A stretch of DNA of 64,000 nt, taken from positions 1 to 64,000 of the forward strand of contig JASMCQ010000032.1 in NCBI GenBank assembly GCA_030753265.1, written 5' to 3'. The notes under the pieces were generated by a model. The model did not search any database and was not told the origin of the DNA. It was given only the letters and a program-made list of their open reading frames with translations. Shown piece after piece: positions 36,470 through 45,104 of the stretch. The position numbers and the translations under genes are program-made. Source of the stretch: Dehalococcoidia bacterium. Its GTDB lineage: Bacteria; Chloroflexota; Dehalococcoidia; UBA3495. Numbering within the stretch: position 1 is the first letter of the stretch; each line of letters starts with the position of its first letter.

Positions 36470-39076
36470 TCAGCCGGGGGCGGCTGGAACGAGTGACGTG
36501 CCTATCTTCCCCTCTTCCTCTAGCCTCTGCAACTTCGCCTTTGGCGCGGCCAGCAGCTCGCCCAATACCCAACCGTTGTGCTCGCCCAGGCAGGGCGCGG
36601 GACGCCGGACAGGCAGCGGGGACGCCGATAGACGCGCGGCGCTGCTGACGTGAGGATGGGTCCCGGCCTGGGTATGCGCGACGGTCTGGAAGTAGCCGCG
36701 GGCCCTGTAGTGCGGGTCGTCCAGAAGCTCCGCCGTGTTCAACACGGCCTGAGCCGCGACTCCCGATCTCTGGAGCGTGTGCATCAGGATGTGGTGATCC
36801 TGGTCTTGGGTCCAGCCGGACACTAACTCGTCCAGTTCATCGTTGTGCTGAAGCCGCGTCAACAGGGTTGAGAAGCGAGGATCGTTGGCCGTCTCGGGAT
36901 AGCCCATCGCCCGGCACAGCCGGTGGAAGCCCTGGTCCGAGTCGACCGCGATGACTATCCAGGAGTCCTCGCCCTTGCAGGGATAACAACCGTGGGGCGC
37001 CATGGAGCGATGGCGGTTCCCCTGTGGAGCCAGGATGCGTCCGTTGAACTGGTACTCCAAAAGCACCTCGGGCAGTACGGAAGAAACGGCCTCGCGCTGC
37101 GACAGGTCGATTTTCATGCCCCGGCCCGTCTGGCGCCGGTGCCAGAGGGCCGCCATGGCGGCCACCGCGCTGGTGGTGCCGCCGGTGGGATCGCCGTAGT
37201 AGGTACCGGTCAGCAGGGGCGGCCCGTCGAGGTACCCGGTGATGCTGGAGAGGCCGGACATGGCTTCCTGGTTTGGGCCATAGGCCACGTAGTGGGCCTC
37301 GGGGCCGGTGCCGCCCCAGCCGGGGAGGGCGAGCAGGATGATGTCCGGCCGGAGACGTTTGAGTTCCTCATAGCCCAAGCCCAGACGCTCCAGGACGCCG
37401 GCGGCGAAGTTTTCCACCACGATGTCGCTGACGCGCACCATATCTCGCGCCATGGCCAAGCAATCGGCGTCCTTCAGGTCCAGGGTGACACCCAGCTTGT
37501 TGCGGGAGTACATATTGAAACGGCCGGACCGGTTGAAGGGCTGCTCTCCCGGGTCGCCGCCGGGATAGCGGCGCAACCGCTCCGGCGGTGGCTTCAACGG
37601 GCCTCGCTCAGGGTCGGCGCGGACCGTGGACTCCAGCTTGATCACCTCGGCGCCCAGATCGCCGAGGAGCATGGTGCACATCGGGCCGGCCCAGACCTGG
37701 GTGAAGTCCAACACCCGGACTCCCTCCAGCGGGAGGCGTTCCGATGGCGAGGCCGTCACGCCCTCCTCCGGGGCGGCCGGAAGTGGCTGAGATGGTTGGT
37801 TTTCGAGGGTAGCCGGCTCAGGGGTATCAGGCCCGGAGCTGCCGGGGATTATCCGGGGGCCTTCGTCAGCCGGGCGATCGATTCCGGATTTCCCGAGCCG
37901 CAGCACCTCCTGCTTGCTCAGCCCCAGTATCCCGTGGAATACAGCCTCGTCGTGCTCTCCCAGAAGCGGCGCCCGGCCCAGGGACCAGCGCTCGCCGTCC
38001 AGGAGAAAGGGCATGCCCATGAGCGTGAGGGTCCCCGCTACCGGGTGCTCCACCTGCTCCAGAAAGCCCCGGTGGGCCAACTGGGGCGAGGCCAATATGT
38101 CCGGCGCGGTACACACGTAGCTGAAGGGCAATCGGACCTTCTGGGCAATGTGGTAGATATGCTCCTTGGTATTGGCTTTGAGCCAGGCTACGTAGGGAGC
38201 GACCAGTTCGTCCGGCTCCGGGGCCTGGTCATCAGAAGACGTTGAGGCGGCGGGCGGCGCCGGCTCCCGAGCCAGCGCGGGGTCGCCAATCAGAGCGGCG
38301 AAGTCTGGCCGCCATTTGGAGCCCCCGCGGACCATGTTCATCATGTAGCCGTCTCTGCACTGATAGACACCCTGAGGCCAGGGCATCCCCTCCCGGCGCA
38401 TGGGTGGATGGCCCAGGAAAGAATGCTCCATAATGGCGCCCCCCAAGATGGCGCTGAAGCCCTCGGATAGAGACACGTCCACATGCCGCCCGCAGCCGGT
38501 ATCTTCCCGCAGGAAAAGGGCGCCCATGGTGCCAAGGAAGCCGTTGAGGCTGCCCAGGTAATGGGCGAGTTCCCCACCTTTCTTTAGAGGCCGGCCCGGC
38601 AGGCCCGCCACCGACATCTCGCCACTGATGGCGTGGAGGCCTATCTCCGAGGTCCGGTAGTCACGGTAGGGGCCGCTCTGGCCGAAGGGGGTGATGGAGG
38701 TGAGGATCAGGCGCGGGTTGACCTGCCGCAGCACCTCGTAGCTGAGGTCCAGGGAAGATAGCACCCGGGGCCCGGAGTTCTCCACGGCCACGTCGGCCCA
38801 GGCTACCAGGCGCAGGAACAGCTCCCGGCCCCCGGCGGTGCCGAGGTCCAGGGTGACCCCCTGCTTACCGGTGTTGAGATAGAGAAACAGCCCGCTCCGC
38901 TCCGGATGGGGCACGTCTCCGGGGAAAGGGCCGAGACGGCGGGCGGCATCACCCTGCTCCGGTTCCACCTTGATTACCTGGGCGCCGAGGGCCCCCAACA
39001 TTTTTGCGCAGAAAGGGCCGGAGATCTCCTGGCCCAGGTCCAGGACTCGTATTCCTTCCAGAGGACGCCGTGACAT
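36470..39076 (-). CDS. Double-domain class III CoA transferase (CaiB/BaiF)
   Basis: 868 aa from the ATG at 39076 (GGAGGTCATTTG upstream), twice the usual 390-420 aa. Residues 5 to about 390 and 449 to 868 are both full CoA-transferase family III units, each opening with LEGIRVLDLGQ/LEGVRVLDFTQVW and GA-VIKVEP/IKLEST. In the second unit the catalytic Asp is present in YYGDPTGG. At the matching place in the first unit the sequence is GELAHYLGSLNG, with no Asp. Family III enzymes use that Asp to carry the CoA transfer between carboxylic acids. The fusion may form an intramolecular version of the interlocked dimer, with only one active centre. An inverted repeat (39111-39119/39133-39141) lies upstream. 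Confidence 0.9.
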   Translation of the reverse strand: MSRRPLEGIRVLDLGQEISGPFCAKMLGALGAQVIKVEPEQGDAARRLGPFPGDVPHPERSGLFLYLNTGKQGVTLDLGTAGGRELFLRLVAWADVAVENSGPRVLSSLDLSYEVLRQVNPRLILTSITPFGQSGPYRDYRTSEIGLHAISGEMSVAGLPGRPLKKGGELAHYLGSLNGFLGTMGALFLREDTGCGRHVDVSLSEGFSAILGGAIMEHSFLGHPPMRREGMPWPQGVYQCRDGYMMNMVRGGSKWRPDFAALIGDPALAREPAPPAASTSSDDQAPEPDELVAPYVAWLKANTKEHIYHIAQKVRLPFSYVCTAPDILASPQLAHRGFLEQVEHPVAGTLTLMGMPFLLDGERWSLGRAPLLGEHDEAVFHGILGLSKQEVLRLGKSGIDRPADEGPRIIPGSSGPDTPEPATLENQPSQPLPAAPEEGVTASPSERLPLEGVRVLDFTQVWAGPMCTMLLGDLGAEVIKLESTVRADPERGPLKPPPERLRRYPGGDPGEQPFNRSGRFNMYSRNKLGVTLDLKDADCLAMARDMVRVSDIVVENFAAGVLERLGLGYEELKRLRPDIILLALPGWGGTGPEAHYVAYGPNQEAMSGLSSITGYLDGPPLLTGTYYGDPTGGTTSAVAAMAALWHRRQTGRGMKIDLSQREAVSSVLPEVLLEYQFNGRILAPQGNRHRSMAPHGCYPCKGEDSWIVIAVDSDQGFHRLCRAMGYPETANDPRFSTLLTRLQHNDELDELVSGWTQDQDHHILMHTLQRSGVAAQAVLNTAELLDDPHYRARGYFQTVAHTQAGTHPHVSSAARLSASPLPVRRPAPCLGEHNGWVLGELLAAPKAKLQRLEEEGKIGTSLVPAAPG

Positions 39077-39104
39077 CAAATGACCTCCCGGGTCGGCAGG
39101 GCCA

Positions 39105-39148
39105 CCCCAACGCTATCCGCGTCGAGAACCGTCGGATAGCGTGGTGGG
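39105..39148. promoter_or_regulatory. Inverted repeat upstream of the CoA transferase
   Basis: CGCTATCCG (39111-39119) pairs with CGGATAGCG (39133-39141) around a 13-base loop, with partial pairing continuing outward. It lies about 30 bases before the CoA transferase start in its leader, so an operator or leader hairpin is possible. Confidence 0.35.
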
Positions 39149-39291
39149 GCACTACAGCAGAGGGTGTTACCAGAGAGCCAGGCAAAATTATGGAGGAGCC
39201 GGCTGGGCCCGCGATTGCTTGCCTGACGCTGACGCCCGCCGCAGCGGCTCCCCCTGGTGTCGTGCCCGGCTACACGAAGGGCACTTGGCTC

Positions 39292-39678
39292 TTATTTGCG
39301 CTCCACAAGCTGGAACATGATGCCATGGGCGTCCCTGGGGTGAATAAAGACCATGGAGCCCGCCTCGATTATCTGGGCGCCGTTCTCCTTCAATTGGGCC
39401 ACCGCCTTTTGGAGGTCGTCCACCGCCATCGCCAGCAGATGGATACCCTCGCCTTTGCGCGCGATGGTGCGTCCCAGAGGAGTTTCGGGTCCCAGGGGTT
39501 GCGCCAACTCAATGAACGCCCCCCCATCACCCAGGGGAAGATAGGCATTTCGCAAACCCAGTTCCGGGTGCTCTCCGCCTCCTTCGTTGGCCTTGAGACC
39601 CAGCTTCGACTCGTAGTGTTTGACCGCCTGCTCCAGGTCATTGACCGCGATGACCATGTGGTCTATTCCCTTGAACAT
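39292..39678 (-). CDS. Methylmalonyl-CoA epimerase-like VOC protein
   Basis: 128 aa with two beta-alpha-beta-beta-beta VOC modules. Metal ligands expected of methylmalonyl-CoA epimerase are visible: His in GIDHMVIAVND near residue 7, His in GIHLLAMAVDD near 79, and Glu in MFQLVERK near 125. The FIHPRDAHGIMFQLVE end is the epimerase pattern, in which other VOC enzymes differ. Would interconvert the two epimers of methylmalonyl-CoA or a related 2-substituted acyl-CoA. The B12-dependent mutase at 47749-49926 is its natural partner, although it lies 8 kb away. TAGGAGGTAAAG precedes the ATG. Confidence 0.82.
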   Translation of the reverse strand: MFKGIDHMVIAVNDLEQAVKHYESKLGLKANEGGGEHPELGLRNAYLPLGDGGAFIELAQPLGPETPLGRTIARKGEGIHLLAMAVDDLQKAVAQLKENGAQIIEAGSMVFIHPRDAHGIMFQLVERK

Positions 39679-39815
39679 TCTTTACCTCCTAGTGTTCGGT
39701 TTCTCAACGACTCTGCCATCATGTCCGGCGGTTCCGCCGGCCAGCCGGGTGCGCACGGAGGGGAGGCCGCGCCTCTGACCCCGGCGCCGGACAAACCCTG
39801 AGACCCCTCGCTCCG

Positions 39816-39875
39816 CTCGGGGTGACAGACAGGGGCTCGGGGTGACCGACCAGGGCTCAGGGTGACCGACAGGGG
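39816..39875. repeat. Three 20-bp tandem repeats
   Basis: Units ctcggggtgacagacagggg (39816-39835), ctcggggtgaccgaccaggg (39836-39855) and ctcagggtgaccgacagggg (39856-39875), an exact 20-base period with few changes. Lies between the VOC gene and the SDR gene. Not CRISPR: there are no spacers. Confidence 0.8.
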
Positions 39876-39956
39876 TTCCGGATGGCACGAAATTGGGCTG
39901 CATGACGGGAAACTTAGCTTTCGCGTTATTCAGTTTGCAGAGGGGGGCAGCGGGCC

Positions 39957-40709
39957 TTAAGTCCCCCAGGTCTTGCCGAAGTCTGAGCGGTTCACCACCT
40001 GGCCGGTGAAACTTTTAGCTGTTTGCCGCGCCAGCCACACCGCCGCGAGTCCCACCACCTCCGGCGGTTCCCAACCCGTCCAGTCGAAGTCAGCGGGGCG
40101 CACCAACACCGCCCCCTCGGTCATTATCGGTCCCGGGCTCAGGGCGTTGACCGCGATGCCGTGCTCCTCCAGCTCCTGGGCCAGCCCGAGGGTGATCATG
40201 TTTAACCCCGCCTTGGTTACAGAGTAGCTGATGCCCTTGGGCCTCACCCGCTCTCCGGCGCTGGACGTAATGTTGACGATGCTGCCAGATTTCTGTTGGA
40301 TCATCACCGGCGTCAGGTACTTGCAGCACAGGAACGGGCCGCGCAGGTTGACCCGCATCGTCAGGTCCCAGTGGCGCGTTTGCAGGTCCAGGAGTTCTGT
40401 GTTGACCTGGACTCCCGCGTTATTCACCACCGCGTCGATGCGGCCGTAGGTATCGACCATAAGATTGGCCAACGCCTGTACCTGTTCCTCGTCGGTCACG
40501 TCGCACTTGACTGCCAGCGCCTGGCCGCCGGCGTCCTTGATATCCTGGACCGTCTGGTGGATAGTGCCGGGCAACCTGCCGCCCTCCTGTTCCGTGCGCG
40601 CCACCACCACCACCGTGGCGCCCTCCACCCCACAGGTCTTGGCGATGCCCTTGCCGATACCCCGGCTCGCACCGGTAACGATCACCACTTTTCCATCTAG
40701 ATCGCCCAT
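39957..40709 (-). CDS. SDR-family oxidoreductase
   Basis: 250 aa classical short-chain dehydrogenase. Cofactor motif TGASRGIGKGIA near residue 13, NNAGV near 95, catalytic Ser in NITSSAGE near 147, and YSVTK (Tyr-x3-Lys) near 161. The C-terminal SPGPIMTE loop closes over the substrate. A basic residue after the first strand (VVVARTEQE) suggests NADP preference, not proven. Oxidises or reduces an alcohol or carbonyl. Context of CoA transferase, epimerase and acyl-CoA enzymes makes a 3-hydroxyacyl type substrate plausible but unproven. Confidence 0.88.
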   Translation of the reverse strand: MGDLDGKVVIVTGASRGIGKGIAKTCGVEGATVVVVARTEQEGGRLPGTIHQTVQDIKDAGGQALAVKCDVTDEEQVQALANLMVDTYGRIDAVVNNAGVQVNTELLDLQTRHWDLTMRVNLRGPFLCCKYLTPVMIQQKSGSIVNITSSAGERVRPKGISYSVTKAGLNMITLGLAQELEEHGIAVNALSPGPIMTEGAVLVRPADFDWTGWEPPEVVGLAAVWLARQTAKSFTGQVVNRSDFGKTWGT

Positions 40710-41043
40710 GAAACTCTCCTTCAGCTAGTCTGAACCTCGCCTCCCGGCATTATGGACTCGATTACCCAGGCCCGCATAGGCCGCTTTCGTACCGCCGTCA
40801 AAACCCGGCTCGGTCCGTCAGGCGGCCACAACCAGATCGATCAATCCGACATCCCATGGAGAGGCGGCGGCGTTTTGTTGAGTATATTAACATCAAACCG
40901 AACACCCTCGACCGTCGTCCCACCGGCCTTCGAACGAGCCGCCAAAACTTGCGGCGAGGAAATCCCCCTTTAACCCTCTCTAGAAAAGAGGCACAGAGGA
41001 GGATTTCGCCCGTCGATCAATGCTTAGAGAGGGAAGGAAGCAT
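40710..41043. other. Intergenic region with degenerate family C repeat
   Basis: 334 bases between two minus-strand genes. Positions 40955-41011 hold a degraded family C hairpin (AAATCCCCCTTT facing GAGGATTTCGCC). Nothing else recognisable. Confidence 0.5.
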
Positions 41044-42210
41044 CTAGTCGATCGTCCCCAGGTGCCGGAAGCTGTCCGGTCCCGGTGTGAATCCCTCGAA
41101 ACGCGCCGGCAAGTAATGCTCCATGGCCAGGTCTTCCGAGGTTTCACCCCGAAGTATGAGGTCGGCGATAAGCTTGCCGGTTATCGGGGCCAGTTGAATT
41201 CCCCAGGGTCCATGGCCGGTAGCCAGGTGCAACCCCTCACAGCCGGGCACCGGACCTATAATGGGGCATATGTCGGCAGAGAGGGGCCGAAAGCCTGCCA
41301 GGTGCTCTACCACCTCCGCCTCTTCAATGTAGGGTAGGATTTCCATCCCCCGGGAGAGAATTCTAAGCTTGAAGTCCTCGGTAGGTTGGGGATCGCCGGT
41401 ATCCTCGTATGAGGTCCCAATGCTCGTAAGCCCGTCCCGCCGGGGAACGATGGTACCCAGCTCGAGGATGTTAACGAAGTAGTCGAGGGGTTTCCCCGGT
41501 AGGCGCAACCGGAGAATCTGCCCTTTGAGGGGCCGGACCGGGATCGGAAAACCAATCCACTCGGAAGCGGCGCCGGTTTCCGCACCCATGGCCAGGACCA
41601 CCGCGTCACAGGGAATGGTTTCAGTGGGCGTTCTTACCCCGGTAACGCGGCTGCCCTCCCACTCCAGACCCACGACTTCCCGCTGACGCACGGTAGCGCC
41701 CCGCTTTTCCGACGCCGCGGCGAACGCCAGGGTGAAGCGGTATCCGTCCACCTGCGCTGTCCCTTCTTCGTAGACCGCTCCCAGGACCGCCGGGCTGATG
41801 CGAGGCTCCAGAGCCAAGGCCTCATCTCTCTCGAGCCAGCGGACCCGTACCCCCCTCTGAGAAACCCATTCCATGTCCGCTGTCCGCTGCGCCAGTTCTT
41901 GCTCGTTCATGGCCACCAGAAGCATGTCCCGCTCCTGAAACAGGGTGTCGGTCCCCGTCTCCTCGGCGAGCTGGCCGCAGATGTCGCTGAGAAGGAGCCG
42001 GCTGGCGCGGTTGATAGCAAAGGCCGCACCCTTTCTCTGCGTCTCCCTCAGGTTCGAGATAGCCATCCCGGTCCCGTGGAAAGAGCACCCGCTGCCCAGG
42101 GCCTGCCGTTCAAGGACCTGGACTCGTGTTCCTTCCCGGCTCAGGTAGTAGGCAACCGCGGCGCCCACCACACCGCCTCCAACCACGATCACGTCGGGCG
42201 AACGTTTCAC
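41044..42210 (-). CDS. FAD-dependent oxidoreductase (DAO family, glycine-oxidase-like)
   Basis: 388 aa from the GTG at 42210, which has AGGAGG 5 bases upstream; the open frame continues 174 codons upstream but that part is antisense to the nitronate monooxygenase gene. FAD motif VIVVGGGVVGAAVAYYLSRE at residues 6-25 and the DAO C-terminal GCEGLHLATGHGPWGIQLAPITG. The middle RPLKGQILRL is typical of glycine/sarcosine oxidases and D-amino-acid dehydrogenases. Oxidises an amine or amino acid and passes electrons to oxygen or a carrier. Divergent from the tandem nitronate monooxygenases. Confidence 0.87.
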   Translation of the reverse strand: MKRSPDVIVVGGGVVGAAVAYYLSREGTRVQVLERQALGSGCSFHGTGMAISNLRETQRKGAAFAINRASRLLLSDICGQLAEETGTDTLFQERDMLLVAMNEQELAQRTADMEWVSQRGVRVRWLERDEALALEPRISPAVLGAVYEEGTAQVDGYRFTLAFAAASEKRGATVRQREVVGLEWEGSRVTGVRTPTETIPCDAVVLAMGAETGAASEWIGFPIPVRPLKGQILRLRLPGKPLDYFVNILELGTIVPRRDGLTSIGTSYEDTGDPQPTEDFKLRILSRGMEILPYIEEAEVVEHLAGFRPLSADICPIIGPVPGCEGLHLATGHGPWGIQLAPITGKLIADLILRGETSEDLAMEHYLPARFEGFTPGPDSFRHLGTID

Positions 42211-42544
42211 TAGAACCTCCTGTACCGGAATCCGCCAACGACCCTGGTGCCGGGTGACCGCGCCTGCCGGAGGCGGACCACGAAAGCGGGAATCATCGAT
42301 TCTGAAGCGATTGACGGCATTCGTGAATGATACTACCATACCCCTCGTCAAGATCGGTACCTTGGTTGCGTTCAGGCATTTGAGTATGGGGAAACCCGGC
42401 GGAAGACACCGGGGGCTTCGCCGGCGCCCAGCTTCCGGCTTCGGGGTCTGAGCGGGAGGCGTCTTGAAAGACCCAACCCGCGGAATGGCATCCGGGACAC
42501 CCAACTCCGAGTGACAAGGTGGCATTGGGCAAGGAGGCATGGAT
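42211..42544. other. Control region between FAD oxidoreductase and nitronate monooxygenases
   Basis: 334 bases. Contains a promoter-like element at 42311-42339 described separately. The last about 130 bases (42410-42544) are repeated before the second nitronate monooxygenase gene (43755-43883). Confidence 0.55.
42311..42339 (+). promoter_or_regulatory. Promoter-like element shared with the acyl-CoA dehydrogenase operon
   Basis: TTGACG (42311-42316), 17 bases, TACCAT (42334-42339). The stretch GATACTACCAT followed by CCTCGTC is repeated at 47690-47718 on the other strand with the same spacing. It points toward the nitronate monooxygenase at 42545, about 205 bases downstream. Confidence 0.45.
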
Positions 42545-43666
42545 ATGGAAAGGCAGGCCTTGCGTACCCCGCTCTGCGACCGTCTGGGGATCGAGTACCC
42601 CATCTGCTTGGCAGGCATGGGAAGCCGGGGCAGAGCCACACCGCCCAAGCTCGTGTCGGCGGTCTCCAATGCCGGCGGTCTGGGCGTCATCGGGGGTTCG
42701 GGACTCAGCCCCGAGCATCTCCGCGCTTGCATTCAGGAGGTCCGGTCCCTGACGGATAGGCCCTTCGGGGTGGATTTGCTCCTGCCCGTCAGCCTGGCCG
42801 AAACGGCGGACACCCGCTCGGCCGTCCGTGAACAACTCCGGCGTGAATACCCCAAACACGTGGCGTTCGTCCAGAGCTTGATGCGGGAATTCAACCTTCC
42901 GGACGCCTATACCGAGAGGAAGCGGCTTGTCACCCGCAAGAACGTCAAGGAGCTGGTGGAGGTGGTGCTGGAGGAGAAGGTACCGGTGTTCGCGGCGGCC
43001 CTGGGCGACCCGTCCTGGGTGGTCCCTCTGGCCCGCGAGCAAGGCATCACCGTCTTCGGCATGGCGGGCTCGGTGCGCCATGCCCGGCGGCAGATGGAGG
43101 CCGGAGTGGACATCGTCGTGGCCCAGGGACACGAGGCCGGCGGCCATACCGGCAGAATCGCGAACTTCCCCTTGATTCCCCAGGTCGTGGACATCGTCGC
43201 GCCCATGCCGGTGATCGCGGCGGGGGGCATCGGAGACGGGCGAGGAGTCGCCGCCGCCCTGGCCCTGGGCGCCGTGGGAGCTTGGGTTGGCTCCGCCTTC
43301 CTGGTGGCCGAGGAGTGCCAGATACCGGACCGCCACAAGGAGGACATCCTCCAGGGAGTCACCGAAGACTTCGCCATCAGCCGAACCTACACCGGGAAGA
43401 CGGTCCGGCAATTCAGGAACGTGGTCATGGATGCGTGGGAGAACTCGGACCTGGAACCGTTGCCCATGCCATTGCAGGGCGCCCTGATGGAAGACCTGGT
43501 GGACGCGGCGGAACAAGCGGGACGCCACGATCTGATAAACAGCCCGGCGGGACAGATCGGTGGGATGCTCAAGGAATCCAAGCCCGCCGCCAGGATAATG
43601 GATGAGCTGGTCCAGGGCGCCGTGGAGGTGCTGCAACGGTTGCGGGGCTTCGTTGCGGTGACCTAG
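42545..43666 (+). CDS. Nitronate monooxygenase-like flavoprotein (tandem copy 1)
   Basis: 373 aa from the ATG at 42545 (AGGAGG 8 bases upstream; an ATG at 42539 is too close). TIM-barrel FMN enzyme of the NMO/2-nitropropane dioxygenase family: IEYPICLAGMG, NAGGLGVIGGSG, VVAQGHEAGGHTGR (the GG-H-x-GR motif near residue 196 with the catalytic His) and IAAGGIGDGRGVAAALALGAVGAWVG. Oxidises nitronates such as propionate 3-nitronate, or serves as an enoyl reductase-like flavoprotein. It is the first of two adjacent copies with long identical blocks; the repeated unit includes upstream non-coding DNA. Confidence 0.9.
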   Translation: MERQALRTPLCDRLGIEYPICLAGMGSRGRATPPKLVSAVSNAGGLGVIGGSGLSPEHLRACIQEVRSLTDRPFGVDLLLPVSLAETADTRSAVREQLRREYPKHVAFVQSLMREFNLPDAYTERKRLVTRKNVKELVEVVLEEKVPVFAAALGDPSWVVPLAREQGITVFGMAGSVRHARRQMEAGVDIVVAQGHEAGGHTGRIANFPLIPQVVDIVAPMPVIAAGGIGDGRGVAAALALGAVGAWVGSAFLVAEECQIPDRHKEDILQGVTEDFAISRTYTGKTVRQFRNVVMDAWENSDLEPLPMPLQGALMEDLVDAAEQAGRHDLINSPAGQIGGMLKESKPAARIMDELVQGAVEVLQRLRGFVAVT

Positions 43667-43883
43667 GCAAGGCTCTCCGCGGTCCCTTATTGCTCCACGA
43701 CCAATGCACCGGCCGGGGCTCAGCCTCGGGGAAAACCCAGACCCCCGCGGGCTCGTCCGGCGCCCGGCTTCCGGCTTCGGGGTCTGAGCCGGAGGTGTCT
43801 GCCACGGCCCAACCGGCGGATTGGCATCCGGGAAACACCTCGCATCAAAATGACAAACCGGGACTGGGCAAGGAGGCATCAAG

Positions 43884-45005
43884 ATGGAAAGACCGGCTTT
43901 GCGGACCCCACTCTGCGACCGTCTTGGGATCGAGTACCCCATCTGCTTGGCAGGCATGGGCGGGAGGGGCCAGGTCACGCCGCCCAGCCTCGTCGCGGCG
44001 GTCTCCAACGCCGGCGGCCTGGGTGTCATTGGGGGTACCGGACTGGACCTCGCGGATCTCCGCGCTTGCATTCAGGAGGTCCGGCTACTGACGGACAAGC
44101 CCTTCGGGGTGGACTTGCTCCTGCCCGTCAGCCTGGCCGAAACCGGAGACACCCGCTCGGCCGTCCGGGAACAGCTCCGGCGTGAATACCCCAAACACGT
44201 GGCGTTCGTCCAGAGCTTGATGCGAGAATTCAACCTTCCGGACGCCTATGCGGAGAGGAAGAGGCTGGTTACCCGCAAGAACGTTCAGGAGGCGGTGGAG
44301 GTGGTGCTGGAGGAGAAGGTCCCGGTGTTCGCGGCGGCTCTGGGCGACCCATCTTGGATGGTCCCGATGGCCCACGAGCAAGGCATCACCGTCTTCGGCA
44401 TGGCGGGCTCGGTGCGCCATGCCCGGCGGCAGATGGAGGCCGGCGTGGACATCGTCGTGGCCCAGGGATTCGAGGCCGGTGGGCATACCGGCAGAATCGC
44501 GAACTTCCCTTTGATCCCCCAGGTCGTAGATGTCGTCGCGCCCACCCCGGTAATCGCGGCGGGAGGCATCGGAGACGGGCGAGGAGTTGCCGCCGCCCTG
44601 GCCCTGGGCGCCGTGGGAGCTTGGGTCGGCACCGCCTTCCTGGTAGCCGAGGAGTGCGAGATTCCAGACCTCCATAAGGAGGACATCCTCCGGGGAGCCT
44701 CCGAGGACTTCCCGACCAGCCGGTCCTCCACCGGGAAGCCTGTCCGCCAATACAAGAACGTGGTCATGGATGCGTGGGAGAACTCGGACCTGGACCCGTT
44801 GCCCATGCCCTTGCAGGGGGCCCTGATGGAAGACCTGGTGGACGCGGCGCACCAAGCGGGACGCCAGGATTTGATAAACAACCCGGCGGGGCAGATCGGC
44901 GGTCTGCTCAAGGAATCTAAACCCGCCGCCAGGATAATGGATGACCTGGTCTTGGGCGCTCTTGAGGTGTTGCAAAGGTTGCAGGGCTTCTCCGCGATGA
45001 CCTAG
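43884..45005 (+). CDS. Nitronate monooxygenase-like flavoprotein (tandem copy 2)
   Basis: 373 aa, same length and start as copy 1. It begins MERPALRTPLCDRLGIEYP, with the GG-H-x-GR motif in VVAQGFEAGGHTGR (copy 1 has H where this has F before EAGG) and the GIGDGRGVAAALALG phosphate loop. Differences cluster in the C-terminal third (SRSSTGKPVRQYKN here versus SRTYTGKTVRQFRN). A strong terminator follows at 45049. The pair may be a recent duplication for dosage or a start of divergence. A GGAGG lies 7 bases before the ATG. Confidence 0.9.
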   Translation: MERPALRTPLCDRLGIEYPICLAGMGGRGQVTPPSLVAAVSNAGGLGVIGGTGLDLADLRACIQEVRLLTDKPFGVDLLLPVSLAETGDTRSAVREQLRREYPKHVAFVQSLMREFNLPDAYAERKRLVTRKNVQEAVEVVLEEKVPVFAAALGDPSWMVPMAHEQGITVFGMAGSVRHARRQMEAGVDIVVAQGFEAGGHTGRIANFPLIPQVVDVVAPTPVIAAGGIGDGRGVAAALALGAVGAWVGTAFLVAEECEIPDLHKEDILRGASEDFPTSRSSTGKPVRQYKNVVMDAWENSDLDPLPMPLQGALMEDLVDAAHQAGRQDLINNPAGQIGGLLKESKPAARIMDDLVLGALEVLQRLQGFSAMT

Positions 45006-45048
45006 GCTGGGCGCCCCGGGGTCTCATGCCGGGGAACTCCGAGACTAG

Positions 45049-45076
45049 AAAGGGGGCCGTAGCGGCCCCCTTTTCT
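45049..45076. terminator. Rho-independent bidirectional terminator
   Basis: Stem AAAGGGGGCCG (45049-45059) and CGGCCCCCTTT (45063-45073) around loop TAG, followed by TCT. It lies 43 bases after nitronate monooxygenase copy 2 (+) and 28 bases before the acyl-CoA dehydrogenase stop (-), so it serves both strands. Confidence 0.85.
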
Positions 45077-45104
45077 GCGTTCGGCTTCAATGCCCGCCCG
45101 GACC

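Noticed and set aside
39816..39875. CRISPR array
   Set aside because: Units abut with no spacers, only three copies, no cas genes.
41044..42732. 562-aa version of the FAD oxidoreductase
   Set aside because: The extra N-terminal 174 codons run antisense through the nitronate monooxygenase start, and a strong AGGAGG precedes the GTG at 42210.
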